A stretch of DNA of 64,000 bases from Pseudofrankia inefficax (lineage in GTDB: Bacteria > Actinomycetota > Actinomycetes > Frankiales > Frankiaceae). The position numbers and the translations under genes are program-made. The notes beneath the pieces are model-generated. The model saw only the letters and a program-made list of their open reading frames with translations, was not told where the DNA came from and did not search any database. The stretch lies in assembly GCF_000166135.1 (NCBI RefSeq), contig NC_014666.1, positions 1,054,001 to 1,118,000 of the forward strand, in the 5' to 3' direction. Below, piece after piece: positions 38,801 to 46,373 of the stretch (position 1 is the stretch's first letter; each line of letters starts with the position of its first letter).

Positions 38801-39690
38801 TCGCTACCGGCGGCGGCGACGGGCGGGTGCTGCTGTGGGACCCGACCCTGCCCGACATCGGCCCCACCGAATTGGGCCGCCACGACCAATGGGTGTTGGC
38901 GGTGACCACACTGCTAGACGGTCGGCTCGCCAGCGGCGGAGCCGACGGCCGCATACTGAGGTGGGACCCGGCCAGGCCCAGCGCGGGCCCGACTGAACTG
39001 GGTCACGGCGTGGTGCAGGCGGCGGCCGTGCTGCCCGACGGCAGGCTCGCCACCGGCAATCTCAACGGGCCTATGCTGCTATGGGAACCGGCGGCGCCGG
39101 GCGCCGGCCCGACCGAACTGGGTCGCGACGACACCAGTGTGCTGGCCATGGCAGTGCTACCCGACGGCCGGCTCGCCACCGGCGGCGGCGACCCGCGGGT
39201 GCTGCTGTGGGACCCGGCGACACCGGGTATCGACCCGACCGAACTGGGCCGCCACGACGGCCCGGTGCCGGCGATGTACACATTGGCAACGGGTAACGGC
39301 CCCCCGATCGAAGTGGGCCGCGGCAATATCTCGGTTGAGGCGGTGGCCGTCCTGCCCGACGGCAGGATTGTCACAGGCGGCACCGATGGGCAGGTGCTGC
39401 TCTGGGACCTGACCCAGCCCGAAGCGGGACCGATCGAACTGGGCCGCCACGACGGCCCGGTGAGGGCGGTGGCCGTGCTGCCCGACGGCAGGATCGTCAC
39501 AGGCGGCACCGACCGGCGAGTGCTGCTCTGGGACCCGACGGCACCGGGCACCGAGATGGCCCAGCTGAGTTGCTCGGTGACCACACTGGCGACGGGGCCG
39601 CTAGGCCAAGACCGGTCCAGTCTGCTTGTCGTCGCGCACCAGGGCAGCGGCATCTCGTTCTGGTCTGTCATCGGCGACCAGGAGATATGA
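35857..39690 (+). CDS. Trypsin-like protease / STAND ATPase / beta-propeller conflict protein
   Basis: 1277 residues. Residues 1-215 are a trypsin fold with a complete triad: His near residue 40 (VLTAAHVV), Asp79 (PDLALVSV) and Ser178 (SGMSGGPVV). A P-loop ATPase follows: SPLVGRQRELADI, Walker A GGAWAGKTS (Lys303), Walker B LLLVVDGLDED, sensor VASRPYPAL, and a helical arm (about 470-700). From about residue 710 to the end lie at least twelve propeller repeats, each with AVLPDGRLAT-type strands and VLLWDPxxPGxxPTELGRHD-type ends. No signal peptide is present, so it is cytosolic. It is probably a sensor that activates its protease on recognition. The repeats are nearly identical at DNA level. 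Confidence 0.9.
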   Translation: MAIVPLAVRVVEVIADRGAEMSPRYRYGSGCVVAGGWVLTAAHVVAAALGVVVRTSDKVVRAAALDPRFIGDVDGPGPDLALVSVVGLDLPPMGLAKVDRDSPTGDPVERCHAIGYPAFMERAGPDGVPVRDTVDAFGHIPALSLLAGGLLSLQVSSTPRPLPPERVAVGESEWSGMSGGPVVAEGFLVGVVTEHAPRAGSSALTLTPLTALQADSDHPGWSRGVTEPAGWWARLGVSGPGALRWLPIGPVGSARPAYQATVREIHRRTSPLVGRQRELADIASFAVGSEGYRCLVGGAWAGKTSLLAEAVVAALPPQVDVVSYFLSRREADADSARFLAAVVPQLAYLVGDQEPPTADLHQLRALWQRAVDRAAAQDRHLLLVVDGLDEDLRPPGLPSVAAVLPAGVGGRAHVLVASRPYPALPGDVPVGHPLPAVQPVEVEPFAGAQELAALARQEIDELTRDDETGLAADVLGLLAAAAGPLAIEDLTALAEVAPRSAALTRKVRRLLSDRAARSVQPVGPTGARRWQFAHESLLAHARTHDDLADPDFRRRIDRWADGWRDAGWPAPTDGGDGTPRYLLDSYACTLARQPQRLSGLAGDAGWVVAAIETAGADWVLADLRRAAAADPTHPAVAATLATVTGQAHQLRLSPLLHQPGYVARQLCLQAAELAEDRLAADLRTRLRAQPGPGLVPLWTTRRASPALAAELGRHDGPVRTMTALPDGRVATAVTGGRLLAWDPAAPDADPTELGRNGRSAFPAAVRAMAVLPDGRLATAGTGGRLLAWDPAAPGTPPTELGRHDHVSAMAVLPDGRLATNEYYGRLLLWDPTQPDAAPTQLGRHGNAVAALPDGRLVTSGSLVDGQLLVWDPATPGTGPIELGYGTLQAPVVLLDGRVAAPGFDGRPLLWDPAAPGADPTELGGVNNAIKVAAALPDGRLATGSHDGRVLVWDPTLPGTDPTELGRHDDEVLAMAVLPDGRLATGGGDGRVLLWDPTLPDIGPTELGRHDQWVLAVTTLLDGRLASGGADGRILRWDPARPSAGPTELGHGVVQAAAVLPDGRLATGNLNGPMLLWEPAAPGAGPTELGRDDTSVLAMAVLPDGRLATGGGDPRVLLWDPATPGIDPTELGRHDGPVPAMYTLATGNGPPIEVGRGNISVEAVAVLPDGRIVTGGTDGQVLLWDLTQPEAGPIELGRHDGPVRAVAVLPDGRIVTGGTDRRVLLWDPTAPGTEMAQLSCSVTTLATGPLGQDRSSLLVVAHQGSGISFWSVIGDQEI

Positions 39691-39845
39691 GCCTTGATTT
39701 CGCGCCGGCGCTGGCATCGCGACCTGACGGCGTGCGACTGTTCGGCGCTCCGGAGTCGACCGAGGCTAGCCGACAGCTGATGGGGTGCGTCGCGGTGCGC
39801 GAGGTCTACGCCGAGGGCGTCTTCCGCGCGCCGCGTGACCGATGA
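39687..39845 (+). CDS. Candidate 52-residue protein linking the STAND protein and the MFS gene
   Basis: The ATG overlaps the stop of the trypsin/STAND gene (ATGA at 39687-39690) and its TGA overlaps the MFS start (ATGA at 39842-39845). The double four-base overlap argues for coupled translation. The peptide (MSLDFAPALASRPDGVRLFG at its start) has no recognised domain. It may be only a relay that couples translation of the transporter. Confidence 0.45.
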   Translation: MSLDFAPALASRPDGVRLFGAPESTEASRQLMGCVAVREVYAEGVFRAPRDR

Positions 39846-41038
39846 CCGGGTCAGCGGCGGCGCCCGCGGCGCCGGCCGGGCAGATGTGGCCGCTGTACGC
39901 GGCCGGGTTCACCACCGCGTTCGGCGCGCATGGCATCGCCGCGAGCCTCGGCGCGGCCTCCGGGCACGCTGTCACCTCGCTTCTGGTGCTCGGTGGGCTG
40001 CTGGCCCTGTATGACGGGGCTGAGGTGCTGCTCAAACCGGTGTTCGGTGGTCTCGCTGACCGCGTCGGTGCCCGGCCGGTGCTGCTCGGTGGGCTGACGG
40101 CCTTTGCTCTGGCGTCTGCGCTGTATGCGGTGGCGGACAGTCCGGGCTGGCTGTGGGCCGCGCGTCTTGGCCAGGGCGCCGCGGCGTCGGCTTTCTCCCC
40201 GTCGGCCTCAGCGCTGGTCGCCCGGCTGAATCCGGCGGCGAAACACGGGCGGGCGTTCGGCTCCTACGGGTTCTACAAGTCGATCGGTTACACCCTGGGC
40301 CCGCTGCTGGGCGGGGTGCTGGTCTGGGCCGGGGGTATGCGACTGCTGTTCACGGTGCTGGCCTTGCTTGGCGTCACGGTCGCGCTGTGGGCGGCGCTGG
40401 CCGTGCCGGTCGTGGCGCCGCTACCCAGGTCCCGCCAGACCGTGGCGGATCTGGCCCGGCGGTTGGCTGACACGGACTTCCTCGCCCCGACCGCCGCGCT
40501 GGCCGGCGCGACAGCGGCTCTTTCCGTCGGGGTCGGTTTCCTGCCGGTCTCAGGCCGGGTGGCCGGGCTGGGCGCGCCGGCGACCGGGGCGGCCGTCTCT
40601 GTCCTCGCCGCGTGCGCGGCCGTCGTTCAGCCATGGGCAGGACGTGCCCTCGATCAGCGGCGCCTGACGACTCGTTCTGGTCTGGCCGCGGGCCTGGCGG
40701 TCACCGCCGCGGGTCTGGCCGGCGCGATGCTGCCCAGCCTCGCCGGCGTGCTTATCGGCGCCGCGGTGATCGGCGTGGGGGTAGGTCTGATCACCCCGCT
40801 GGGCTTCGCGGCGCTCGCCGCGAGCACCCCTACCGAACGCCTGGGCCAGACCATGGGCGCCGCCGAGCTCGGCCGCGAACTCGGCGACGCGGGCGGCCCG
40901 CTGCTCGTCGCCACCGTCGCCTCGATCACCACACTTACCTACGGCTTCGCGGCGCTCGCGGCCCTCCTCGCCGCCGGTGCGGCTCTCGCGTTCGTGCGCC
41001 GCGCCAGTGCGCCGGGCGAGTCCGGCTGGGGTGACTGA
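39842..41038 (+). CDS. MFS transporter
   Basis: 398 residues and about 12 helices. Motif A appears as GGLADRVGARPVLLGG, and a second copy is weaker in the middle loop. GSYGFYKSIGYTLGPLLGG is a clear helix 5 motif C-like segment. It resembles drug-efflux MFS proteins. Translation is coupled, through the 52-residue ORF, to the trypsin/STAND gene, which would be unusual for a normal efflux pump. No dedicated regulator lies nearby; the substrate is unknown. Confidence 0.88.
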   Translation: MTGSAAAPAAPAGQMWPLYAAGFTTAFGAHGIAASLGAASGHAVTSLLVLGGLLALYDGAEVLLKPVFGGLADRVGARPVLLGGLTAFALASALYAVADSPGWLWAARLGQGAAASAFSPSASALVARLNPAAKHGRAFGSYGFYKSIGYTLGPLLGGVLVWAGGMRLLFTVLALLGVTVALWAALAVPVVAPLPRSRQTVADLARRLADTDFLAPTAALAGATAALSVGVGFLPVSGRVAGLGAPATGAAVSVLAACAAVVQPWAGRALDQRRLTTRSGLAAGLAVTAAGLAGAMLPSLAGVLIGAAVIGVGVGLITPLGFAALAASTPTERLGQTMGAAELGRELGDAGGPLLVATVASITTLTYGFAALAALLAAGAALAFVRRASAPGESGWGD

Positions 41039-41133
41039 CCGCTCCCACCTGGCCCCTTGTAGCCGTCGTACGTGCCCTGCCGGTGTCCGTTCTGCGCGGT
41101 CGAGCTCCAGAAGCTCCGGGGGTGGCGTGGGCG

Positions 41134-41862
41134 CTATCGGGGCAGGGTCTGGGTGATGCGCCATAGCCGCCGGGGTAGGGCGCCTTCCTCGAAGGCGTGC
41201 ACCTCGTTCAGCGTCCAGCCGGTGGCGAGGTCGTCGATCAGCTCGCGCGCGAAAAAGTGGACGGCGAAACCGCCGTGCTCCCAGATGTCGTCGCCGTGGC
41301 TGGTCCCGGCCCGGTAGTGGGCGTCGCCGGTATGGCGCACGGTGTAGACGAAGACGCCGCCCGGTCGCAGCACCCGGCGCACCTGCGCGACCACCGCGTG
41401 GATCTCCGCGGTGGCCAGGGCCATGCTCAGCAGCATGTGTGCGAACACCGCGTCCACGGATCCGTCCCTCAGTGGCAATGGCTCGCGGACGTCATGGGCG
41501 GCCGTGACGATCCGCTCCGCCGTGCCCTGATTACCAGCAGCCGAGCGCAACTGCTCCAGGCCCACCACACTGAAATCGGTAGCCACCACGGTGAAGCCCG
41601 CGCGGGCGAAATACAGCGCGTCGCGGCCGTGGCCGGCGCCCAGCTCCAGCACCCTACGGCCGTCGGCCGCGCGGAACGCTTTGGCCGCGTGGACGGCCGG
41701 CTGCGATGGTTCCTGACCGTACATGGCGGGGTTCTCGCCGTAGGTCCGCTGCCAGTGCTCGCGCTGGGCCTCGGCCAACTCCCGCTCCGCCACCGCGGAC
41801 GCCCTTCTCACCACCCAGCCAACGCTGGGCACCTTGGAGGCCAGCTTAGAGAGTCCCGCCAT
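41134..41862 (-). CDS. Class I SAM-dependent methyltransferase
   Basis: 242 residues. The SAM-binding motif I is VLELGAGHGRDALYFA, motif II VVATDFS, and motif IV-like DAVFAHMLLSMAL; RRVLRPGGVFVYTVRH is the post-motif strand. The fold is that of small-molecule or tellurite-resistance-type methyltransferases. The substrate cannot be told. The N-terminal 40 residues are helical and variable. It converges with the MFS gene and stands apart from the SRPBCC/ArsR operon by 51 bp. Confidence 0.88.
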   Translation of the reverse strand: MAGLSKLASKVPSVGWVVRRASAVAERELAEAQREHWQRTYGENPAMYGQEPSQPAVHAAKAFRAADGRRVLELGAGHGRDALYFARAGFTVVATDFSVVGLEQLRSAAGNQGTAERIVTAAHDVREPLPLRDGSVDAVFAHMLLSMALATAEIHAVVAQVRRVLRPGGVFVYTVRHTGDAHYRAGTSHGDDIWEHGGFAVHFFARELIDDLATGWTLNEVHAFEEGALPRRLWRITQTLPR

Positions 41863-41913
41863 GTGCCGTCGTCGCGCCGTTCCTTACGCGGTCCGGGGCG
41901 GGCGGGCCGTCTG

Positions 41914-42339
41914 TTACTGCCAGGGGTCGGGGCCTGGGTCGTGGCCGGTGGCGGCGTGTTGGAGGCGGTCCAGGAAGTGGTTCCAGCCGGTGGCGTGGGC
42001 GGAGGTCTGGGTGTCGGGCAGGTTGCGGTGTTCGAGGCGCAGGCGGGTGCCGGTGGGGGTGGCGTTGAGCGTGAACTCGACCTCGGTGGTGCCGGGTGGT
42101 AGGTCGGTGCTGCCGGCGACGCCCCAGGTCACGACGATGCGGTGGGGCGGTTCGACGATCCGGTAGTGCCCGCGGACGGCGACGCCGTTGATGTCGAGGT
42201 GGAAGGTGCCGCCGGGGGTGGGGTCGAGGGTGGCGTGCTGGCCCATCCAGCGGATCATGTGGGCGGGGTCGGTGAGGTGGCGGAACACATCCTCGACGGG
42301 GGCGTCGATATCGATCTCGGTCGCGTAGAGGTCAGCCAT
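41914..42339 (-). CDS. SRPBCC (AHSA1-type) domain protein
   Basis: 141 residues, the whole being an AHSA1-like START/SRPBCC fold: EIDIDAPVEDVFRHLTDPAHM, RWMGQHATLDPTPGGTFHLD, HRIVVTWG, TEVEFTLNATPTGTRLRLEH and the C-terminal helix GWNHFLDRLQ. These proteins hold a hydrophobic cavity for ligands. Its ATG overlaps the ArsR gene by 8 bp; ArsR-SRPBCC pairs are very common and the regulator usually controls the pair. Confidence 0.93.
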   Translation of the reverse strand: MADLYATEIDIDAPVEDVFRHLTDPAHMIRWMGQHATLDPTPGGTFHLDINGVAVRGHYRIVEPPHRIVVTWGVAGSTDLPPGTTEVEFTLNATPTGTRLRLEHRNLPDTQTSAHATGWNHFLDRLQHAATGHDPGPDPWQ

Positions 42340-42694
42340 CGCGGCGCCCCCCTGGCTCGGAAGCGTCCGGCGCGGGCTCGGTTGGCTGCTGCTCGGCGGG
42401 GCGTTCGAGGGCGGTTTTGAGTTGGCCGAGGTGGTGGGTCCAGAAGTCGTCGAGGAAGTTCTGGACGGCGGCGAAGCCGTCGGGGCGGACGAGGAAGAGG
42501 TGACGTGTGCCCTCGCGGCGCTCGTCGACCAGGCCGGCTTCGTGCAGCACCTTCAGGTGTCGGGAGACGGCCTGGGAGGTGATGGCGAGGTGACCGGCGA
42601 TCTCGCCGACGGACCGGGGTGTGGTCGAGACCAGCCGCAGGATGTCGCGCCGGTTCGGTTCGGCGAGCGCTTTGAGGGCCACGTCGGGGTTCAC
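42332..42694 (-). CDS. ArsR family transcriptional regulator
   Basis: 120 residues: ALAEPNRRDILRLVSTTPRS, IAGHLAITSQAVSRHLKVLHEAGLV and ERREGTRHLFLV make a standard ArsR winged helix. No metal-binding Cys motif is seen, so it is of the metal-independent kind usually paired with SRPBCC proteins. The GTG start overlaps the stop of the MDMPI-like gene (GTGA), and its own end overlaps the SRPBCC start. The first gene's promoter therefore drives all three. Confidence 0.93.
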   Translation of the reverse strand: MNPDVALKALAEPNRRDILRLVSTTPRSVGEIAGHLAITSQAVSRHLKVLHEAGLVDERREGTRHLFLVRPDGFAAVQNFLDDFWTHHLGQLKTALERPAEQQPTEPAPDASEPGGRRDG

Positions 42695-43263
42695 GGCTGG
42701 CGGCCGAGGAATCCCACGAGCCGGTCGGTGACCGGGGCGGTCGCGGCCACCGGGAGCGCCGGCCCGATCGCGGTGCCGCGGAAGTCGTCGGTGATGGCCT
42801 GGCCGGCGAACGCGAGAACGTGGCTGGCCAGATCCTCGTCGAGGACTGTCGGCTGGCCGGTGGCGGTGGCGAGGTCCCAGCCATGCACGAGGATGTCGAG
42901 CGTGGTCAGCCCGGCGAGCGCCGGGCCGGGCATGTCTCCCAGCGGCGTCGTGTGCAGGCGGGTGAGCGTGTCACCGACGCGGGCCGCGGCCAGCAGCGCG
43001 GCGGACGCGGTCGCATACGCCGTCGCCGGGTCGTCGCCGACCAGGTCGGTGCCGGGCAGGCCACCGGGCGGCATCGGGTGGCGCGGCGCACTGTCGGTGA
43101 ACAGGGCCTCGCCGAGCCACAGCGTGCCGACAAGGTGGTTGAGCAGCGTCCGGACGTCCCACTGGGTGCACGGCGTGGTCGCATCCAGCTGGTCGGGGCG
43201 CACGGTCTTGATGATGCCAGCGGTCGAGGTGACCGCACCGTCGAGCGCGTCGAAGATCTCCAT
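42691..43263 (-). CDS. TIGR03086-type mycothiol-dependent (DinB/MDMPI-like) protein
   Basis: 190 residues of the mycothiol-dependent maleylpyruvate isomerase-like fold: TPCTQWDVRTLLNHLVGT with the metal-binding His, and LTTLDILVHGWDLATATGQP with the second His-containing motif. Family members bind a divalent metal and use mycothiol, the actinobacterial thiol; the reaction here is unknown. The start at 43263 has GGGAG 7 bp upstream. It leads a three-gene coupled operon with ArsR and SRPBCC. Confidence 0.87.
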   Translation of the reverse strand: MEIFDALDGAVTSTAGIIKTVRPDQLDATTPCTQWDVRTLLNHLVGTLWLGEALFTDSAPRHPMPPGGLPGTDLVGDDPATAYATASAALLAAARVGDTLTRLHTTPLGDMPGPALAGLTTLDILVHGWDLATATGQPTVLDEDLASHVLAFAGQAITDDFRGTAIGPALPVAATAPVTDRLVGFLGRQP

Positions 43264-43285
43264 ACCGCGACTCCCATCTGCAATC

Positions 43286-43315
43286 ATATTGTTGTGCAAC
43301 CATACGTTAGCGCAA
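43286..43315 (-). promoter_or_regulatory. Candidate promoter of the MDMPI-ArsR-SRPBCC operon
   Basis: On the minus strand, TTGCGC (43315-43310), a 17-18-bp spacer and ACAATA or CAATAT (about 43292-43286), about 24 bp before the ATG. TTGC recurs three times in this AT-richer stretch, which may mark ArsR binding. Confidence 0.4.
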
Positions 43316-43401
43316 CGGGTAGGTTGTGGATATCGCGGGTGGGGACGTCGCCGGCTGCCGGCCGGTCGGCCAGTCCAGGCCATGCAAGGAAGGGGACGAT
43401 C

Positions 43402-43590
43402 ATGGCGTACGACGAGGGGCTCGCCGTCCGCGTGCGCGACCTGCTGAGCGACATCGGTCCCATGGTCACGGAGAAGCAGATGTTCGGCGGTGGCGATCTT
43501 GGACGCTGCCTTCGTGGGTCAACCCGCGTTGAGTGGCTGGCCGGTTTCGAGCAGGGTTTTGAGGCCGGACAGGCGTGGACGCGGCGTTGA
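43402..43590 (+). pseudogene. Truncated TfoX N-terminal-domain gene
   Basis: Starts as a standard TfoX_N protein (MAYDEGLAVRVRDLLSDIGP then VTEKQMFGG), with a good ribosome site (GGAAGGGG) before the ATG. After about 31 residues the family match stops where LAFLV and the rest are expected, and an unrelated 30-codon tail follows. The break is near base 43,492 and coincides with the start of the decayed minus-strand sequence beyond. About two thirds of the normal domain is lost. Confidence 0.6.
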
Positions 43591-43599
43591 GCAACGAGA

Positions 43600-43934
43600 C
43601 CGCGTGGGCGAGCCGGTAGGCCGAATCGGTGGCGGCGAGAGCCTGGCAGATCGCGGCGGCCCGCCACCGAGGCGGGCACCCGCGACCCGGTGACGCCCGT
43701 CAGCAGGGCCCCGACCTCGGTCTCGGTCAGGCCCACCAACCGCAGCCGCGTCACCGACGACTCCCGGGCCAGCGCCGGCCGCCACCGCGACACCCCTGAC
43801 GGCCCACGGTCCAGATGCAGCCCCGCCAAGCCCTCATCCACGTCGGCGGACGCGACCAAAACCCAGCCGAGTGGCGCGGCGACGGACCTCGGGCCGAAAG
43901 ATCCACTACACCTTCGGCGTTCGGTTCGGCGCAT
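43600..43934 (-). pseudogene. Remnant of a large ATP-dependent (LuxR/MalT-like) regulator
   Basis: The frame contains VTRLRLVGLTETEVGALLTG followed by VTGSRVPASVA, which resembles the STAND-ATPase part of LuxR-type regulators (the usual LxGLxxxEVAALL...G). It has no start, no P-loop and no HTH. A different frame (AAAICQALAATDSAYRLAHA) becomes protein-like past about 43,660, indicating frameshifts. Identification is tentative. Confidence 0.35.
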
Positions 43935-44044
43935 TCCAAAATTTCAGCGCCCGGCTCACGGCCCCGCCCGACGACGCGACACTCAGTGGGCATCAAAAGG
44001 GCAAATTCCAGCGATCAGTGCACCACCTGTTCGCCGACCGGCGC

Positions 44045-44473
44045 TCAGCGCGGCGGAGGCTTCAGCGCACCGAGCTGCAACAGCATCGCCAAGTCGTCGC
44101 GTACAGCCCAGCGTTCGGAGATCCGCCCGTCGACCAGCCGGTAGGCGAAGGCGACGTCTCTCCGGTAGGTCCCGCTCGGCACGTCGAAGCCTCGGAACGT
44201 TCCTCCGGGCCACTCGTGCTCCCGCACGCCGAACTGGACGACCAGGTCGCCCTCCGCGACGATGTGCGACTCCACCCAGCGAGCCGGATGCTGATCACGG
44301 CGGGCCCGCAGCAAGAACTGCCGCGTGCCCTCGATCCCCGTCGGCATGTTGGGTGCCAATGCATGGTTGACCATGTCGGGCGTGCACAACGCATCTAGCC
44401 GACCAAGATCGCCACTGCCGTTGCTCAGCTCGTCCAACTCGCGAACGACCGCCTTGTTGCGCTCTGTATCCAC
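44045..44473 (-). CDS. SnoaL-like (NTF2-fold) protein
   Basis: 142 residues from a GTG. The pattern is that of SnoaL-like polyketide-cyclase relatives: LDALCTPDMVNHALAPNMPTG, QFLLRARRDQHPARW, HIVAEGDLVVQFGVREHE and RRDVAFAYRLVDGRISERWAVRDDLAM (read as two blocks). The fold is a small alpha+beta cone; many members are uncharacterised. It lies alone inside the decay zone but looks intact. Confidence 0.82.
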   Translation of the reverse strand: MDTERNKAVVRELDELSNGSGDLGRLDALCTPDMVNHALAPNMPTGIEGTRQFLLRARRDQHPARWVESHIVAEGDLVVQFGVREHEWPGGTFRGFDVPSGTYRRDVAFAYRLVDGRISERWAVRDDLAMLLQLGALKPPPR

Positions 44474-44820
44474 TCTGCCGAGTGTTCAGTAGTCCCCCGC
44501 CGAGCACAACGCGACCGCCCAGATGTCGCGGGCCGCGAGAGCGGGCCGAGAAGGGGCATCATCGGACGCTGGCGACGGTGGTCGGCACGGTGACGGTGCC
44601 CCCCGCTGCGCGATCCGAACGCGTGGCTTCGCCACGGCTGTTGCAGGAGTGGGAGAACGTCCCCCGCTGTTGAGTGCCGCGGCACTGCGCGCCCGGCTCG
44701 CTCGCGGCCGACGGTCCTCGTCTCCCTAGAACCGGCGCTAAGGCTCCGAACGAGACCGGCACGTCGGCGGCAATGATCAGACGCGCGAGCCCCGGCCCGA
44801 CCGCGGTCGGATCCCAATAG

Positions 44821-45080
44821 CAGCCGGCGCGCTGGTGGGTCCGACGGCTGTTGCACGAGGCAGTCCTTCACCGGGTCGACGCCGCGATCGCGGTGGGTGT
44901 CGACCATCCGATCGAGCCGGCACTCGCCGCCGACGGGATCTCGGAGTGGCTCGACCTGCTGGTCGCGCTGCCCGGCGCCGCGATGCTGCGAGACGGGTCG
45001 ACGATGCACCTGCACGCCACGGACGAGGGTCTCGGTGCCGATGGGGAGTGGATATCCGCGGCCCGCGGTCGCCGTATCCG
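44821..45080 (+). pseudogene. Fragment of a mycothiol-dependent maleylpyruvate isomerase-like gene
   Basis: An open stretch starts straight after an in-frame TAG (44818-44820) and encodes the middle-to-C-terminal part of an MDMPI protein: RRLLHEAVLHRVDAAIAVG, EPALAADGISEWLDLLVALP, TMHLHATDEG and DGEWIS. The N-terminal half with the metal site is missing and the C-terminus frameshifts around 45,070. It resembles the gene at 42691-43263 only at family level. Confidence 0.6.
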
Positions 45081-45170
45081 GGGTGACAGCACAGAAGGCG
45101 ACACCGCATCGCCCCCGCGACGCGTTTCGCCGGCTAAATGGCCTGGCATTACGGCCACGCGGCGGGTTGC

Positions 45171-45735
45171 TTACGGCACGGTTGGGTCGGGTGGTGCGTC
45201 GTCCGGGTTGGCTGCGGTCGTGGCCAGCTGGGCGACGAGGGCGGTGGTCGGAGCGAAGATGTGGGTGTGCGCGGCGTCGTAGCTGGCCCAGTCGATGGCG
45301 AGCACGAACCGGTCGTGGGCCCCAGCGCGGGCGAGGTCGGTGTCGCTGGAGGCGTAGGGCTCGTCGAGCAGGAGGAGCATCCTCTCCCGGACGTCGTAGA
45401 CGTCGATCTCCCATCGGCGCGCGATCTGGGCGAGAGAGGTCTCGAGGCAGGTCAGGCGCTGGTCGCCCTCGGCGGGTCGCGAGTTGGAAGACCCCGATGT
45501 CGCGGGCCAGGTGCTCCAGTCGGGTGAGCATGACCGCGCGTTCGGCTTTCTCCCGAATCAGCTCCTCGGACAGCGCCGCCGGGAGTTCGCCGCCGTTCAG
45601 CGCGTCGAGGGCTTCTTGCTCGGCGTCGAGGGCTTGTTGTTCGGCGACGTAGGCGAGAGTGTCGTGCTCGGGTCGGGGGCCGTGGCTGGCGGCGCTGTTC
45701 CTCGATAGGTACGGCCGGGTCAGGGTCCACGCACG
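45171..45735 (-). pseudogene. Frameshifted hypothetical gene
   Basis: From about 45735 downward one frame gives a good protein (SEELIREKAERAVMLTRLEH, LARDIGVFQLAT) but has no usual start codon before its upstream stop. Near 45,475 the coding signal jumps to another frame (CLETSLAQIARRWEIDVYDV, RFVLAIDWASYDAAHTHIFA) and runs to the TAA at 45171. The joined product would be about 185 residues; no domain was recognised. The missing start and the shift mark it as decayed. Confidence 0.45.
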
Positions 45736-46373
45736 TCACGCTAGACCTTGTGTGAAGCCGTCGCCCCCTGGTTTGTCCCTGGATTTGTGAATCGGCTGGT
45801 GGGGCTTCGCCGAAGGCGAGCAACGAGCATCGCGCCGGGCGGCGCGCAGCCTCGATAGCGACGCGGCCCAACCTCTTGGCGACCAGAGCTGCCAGTCCGC
45901 GTCCGGGTGCTGTCCCTGGCCGGTTCGCCAGCGTTCGGCGGGCGTCGATCACTGATCGGCGCCATGAGACCGTCCGGATCCTCGTCGTCACTGATGAGGA
46001 TCTCGCCGTTGGGGGCGCAGGCCCATCAGCGTGGGCTGCGGAGCCGCCCCCTGTTGGACCTGCTGTGGCGGCGGACGGTTGGGCGGTCCTGCGCCCGTAT
46101 CAGGGGCGAGGGCGAAAACATCTTCTGGCCCCACACGTGGGCGGGCCGCCGGCGGGGGATGGCGGACGGTTCGGCGTCACGGTCGCCGTATCTGAGGTGA
46201 GGGCGCACAGGCCGCCACCGTGCCCCGAGTGGGCAGCGACGCCAGGTTTCCGGGCCGGTCGCGGACGGTCGGGTCGGCCGGTGTGCCGCATCGAAAGTGA
46301 CGGGTCGACATCGGCCTGGCGGCGGTCCGCCCCGGACCGCCGACCGGCAGGGACAGAAGGGAAGGGCCGGGTT
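45736..46373. other. 638-bp spacer containing copy 2 of the diverged intergenic repeat
   Basis: No gene is recognised. The stretch 46184-46350 shares ordered landmarks with 35177-35345: GCCGTATCTGAG with a following GTGAGGGC, CCGCATCGAAAGTGACGGG and CGACATCGGCCTGG. It ends just before the ribosome site of the gene at 46374. Confidence 0.5.

Noticed and set aside
37980-39600. Regularly spaced near-identical repeats suggesting CRISPR or a minisatellite
   Set aside because: They stay in frame with W-D-P propeller repeats of the trypsin/STAND protein and lack unique spacers.
39842-41038. MFS transporter as the lanthipeptide exporter
   Set aside because: It lies 10 kb away, coupled to the trypsin/STAND gene, and class I lanthipeptides normally use ABC exporters.
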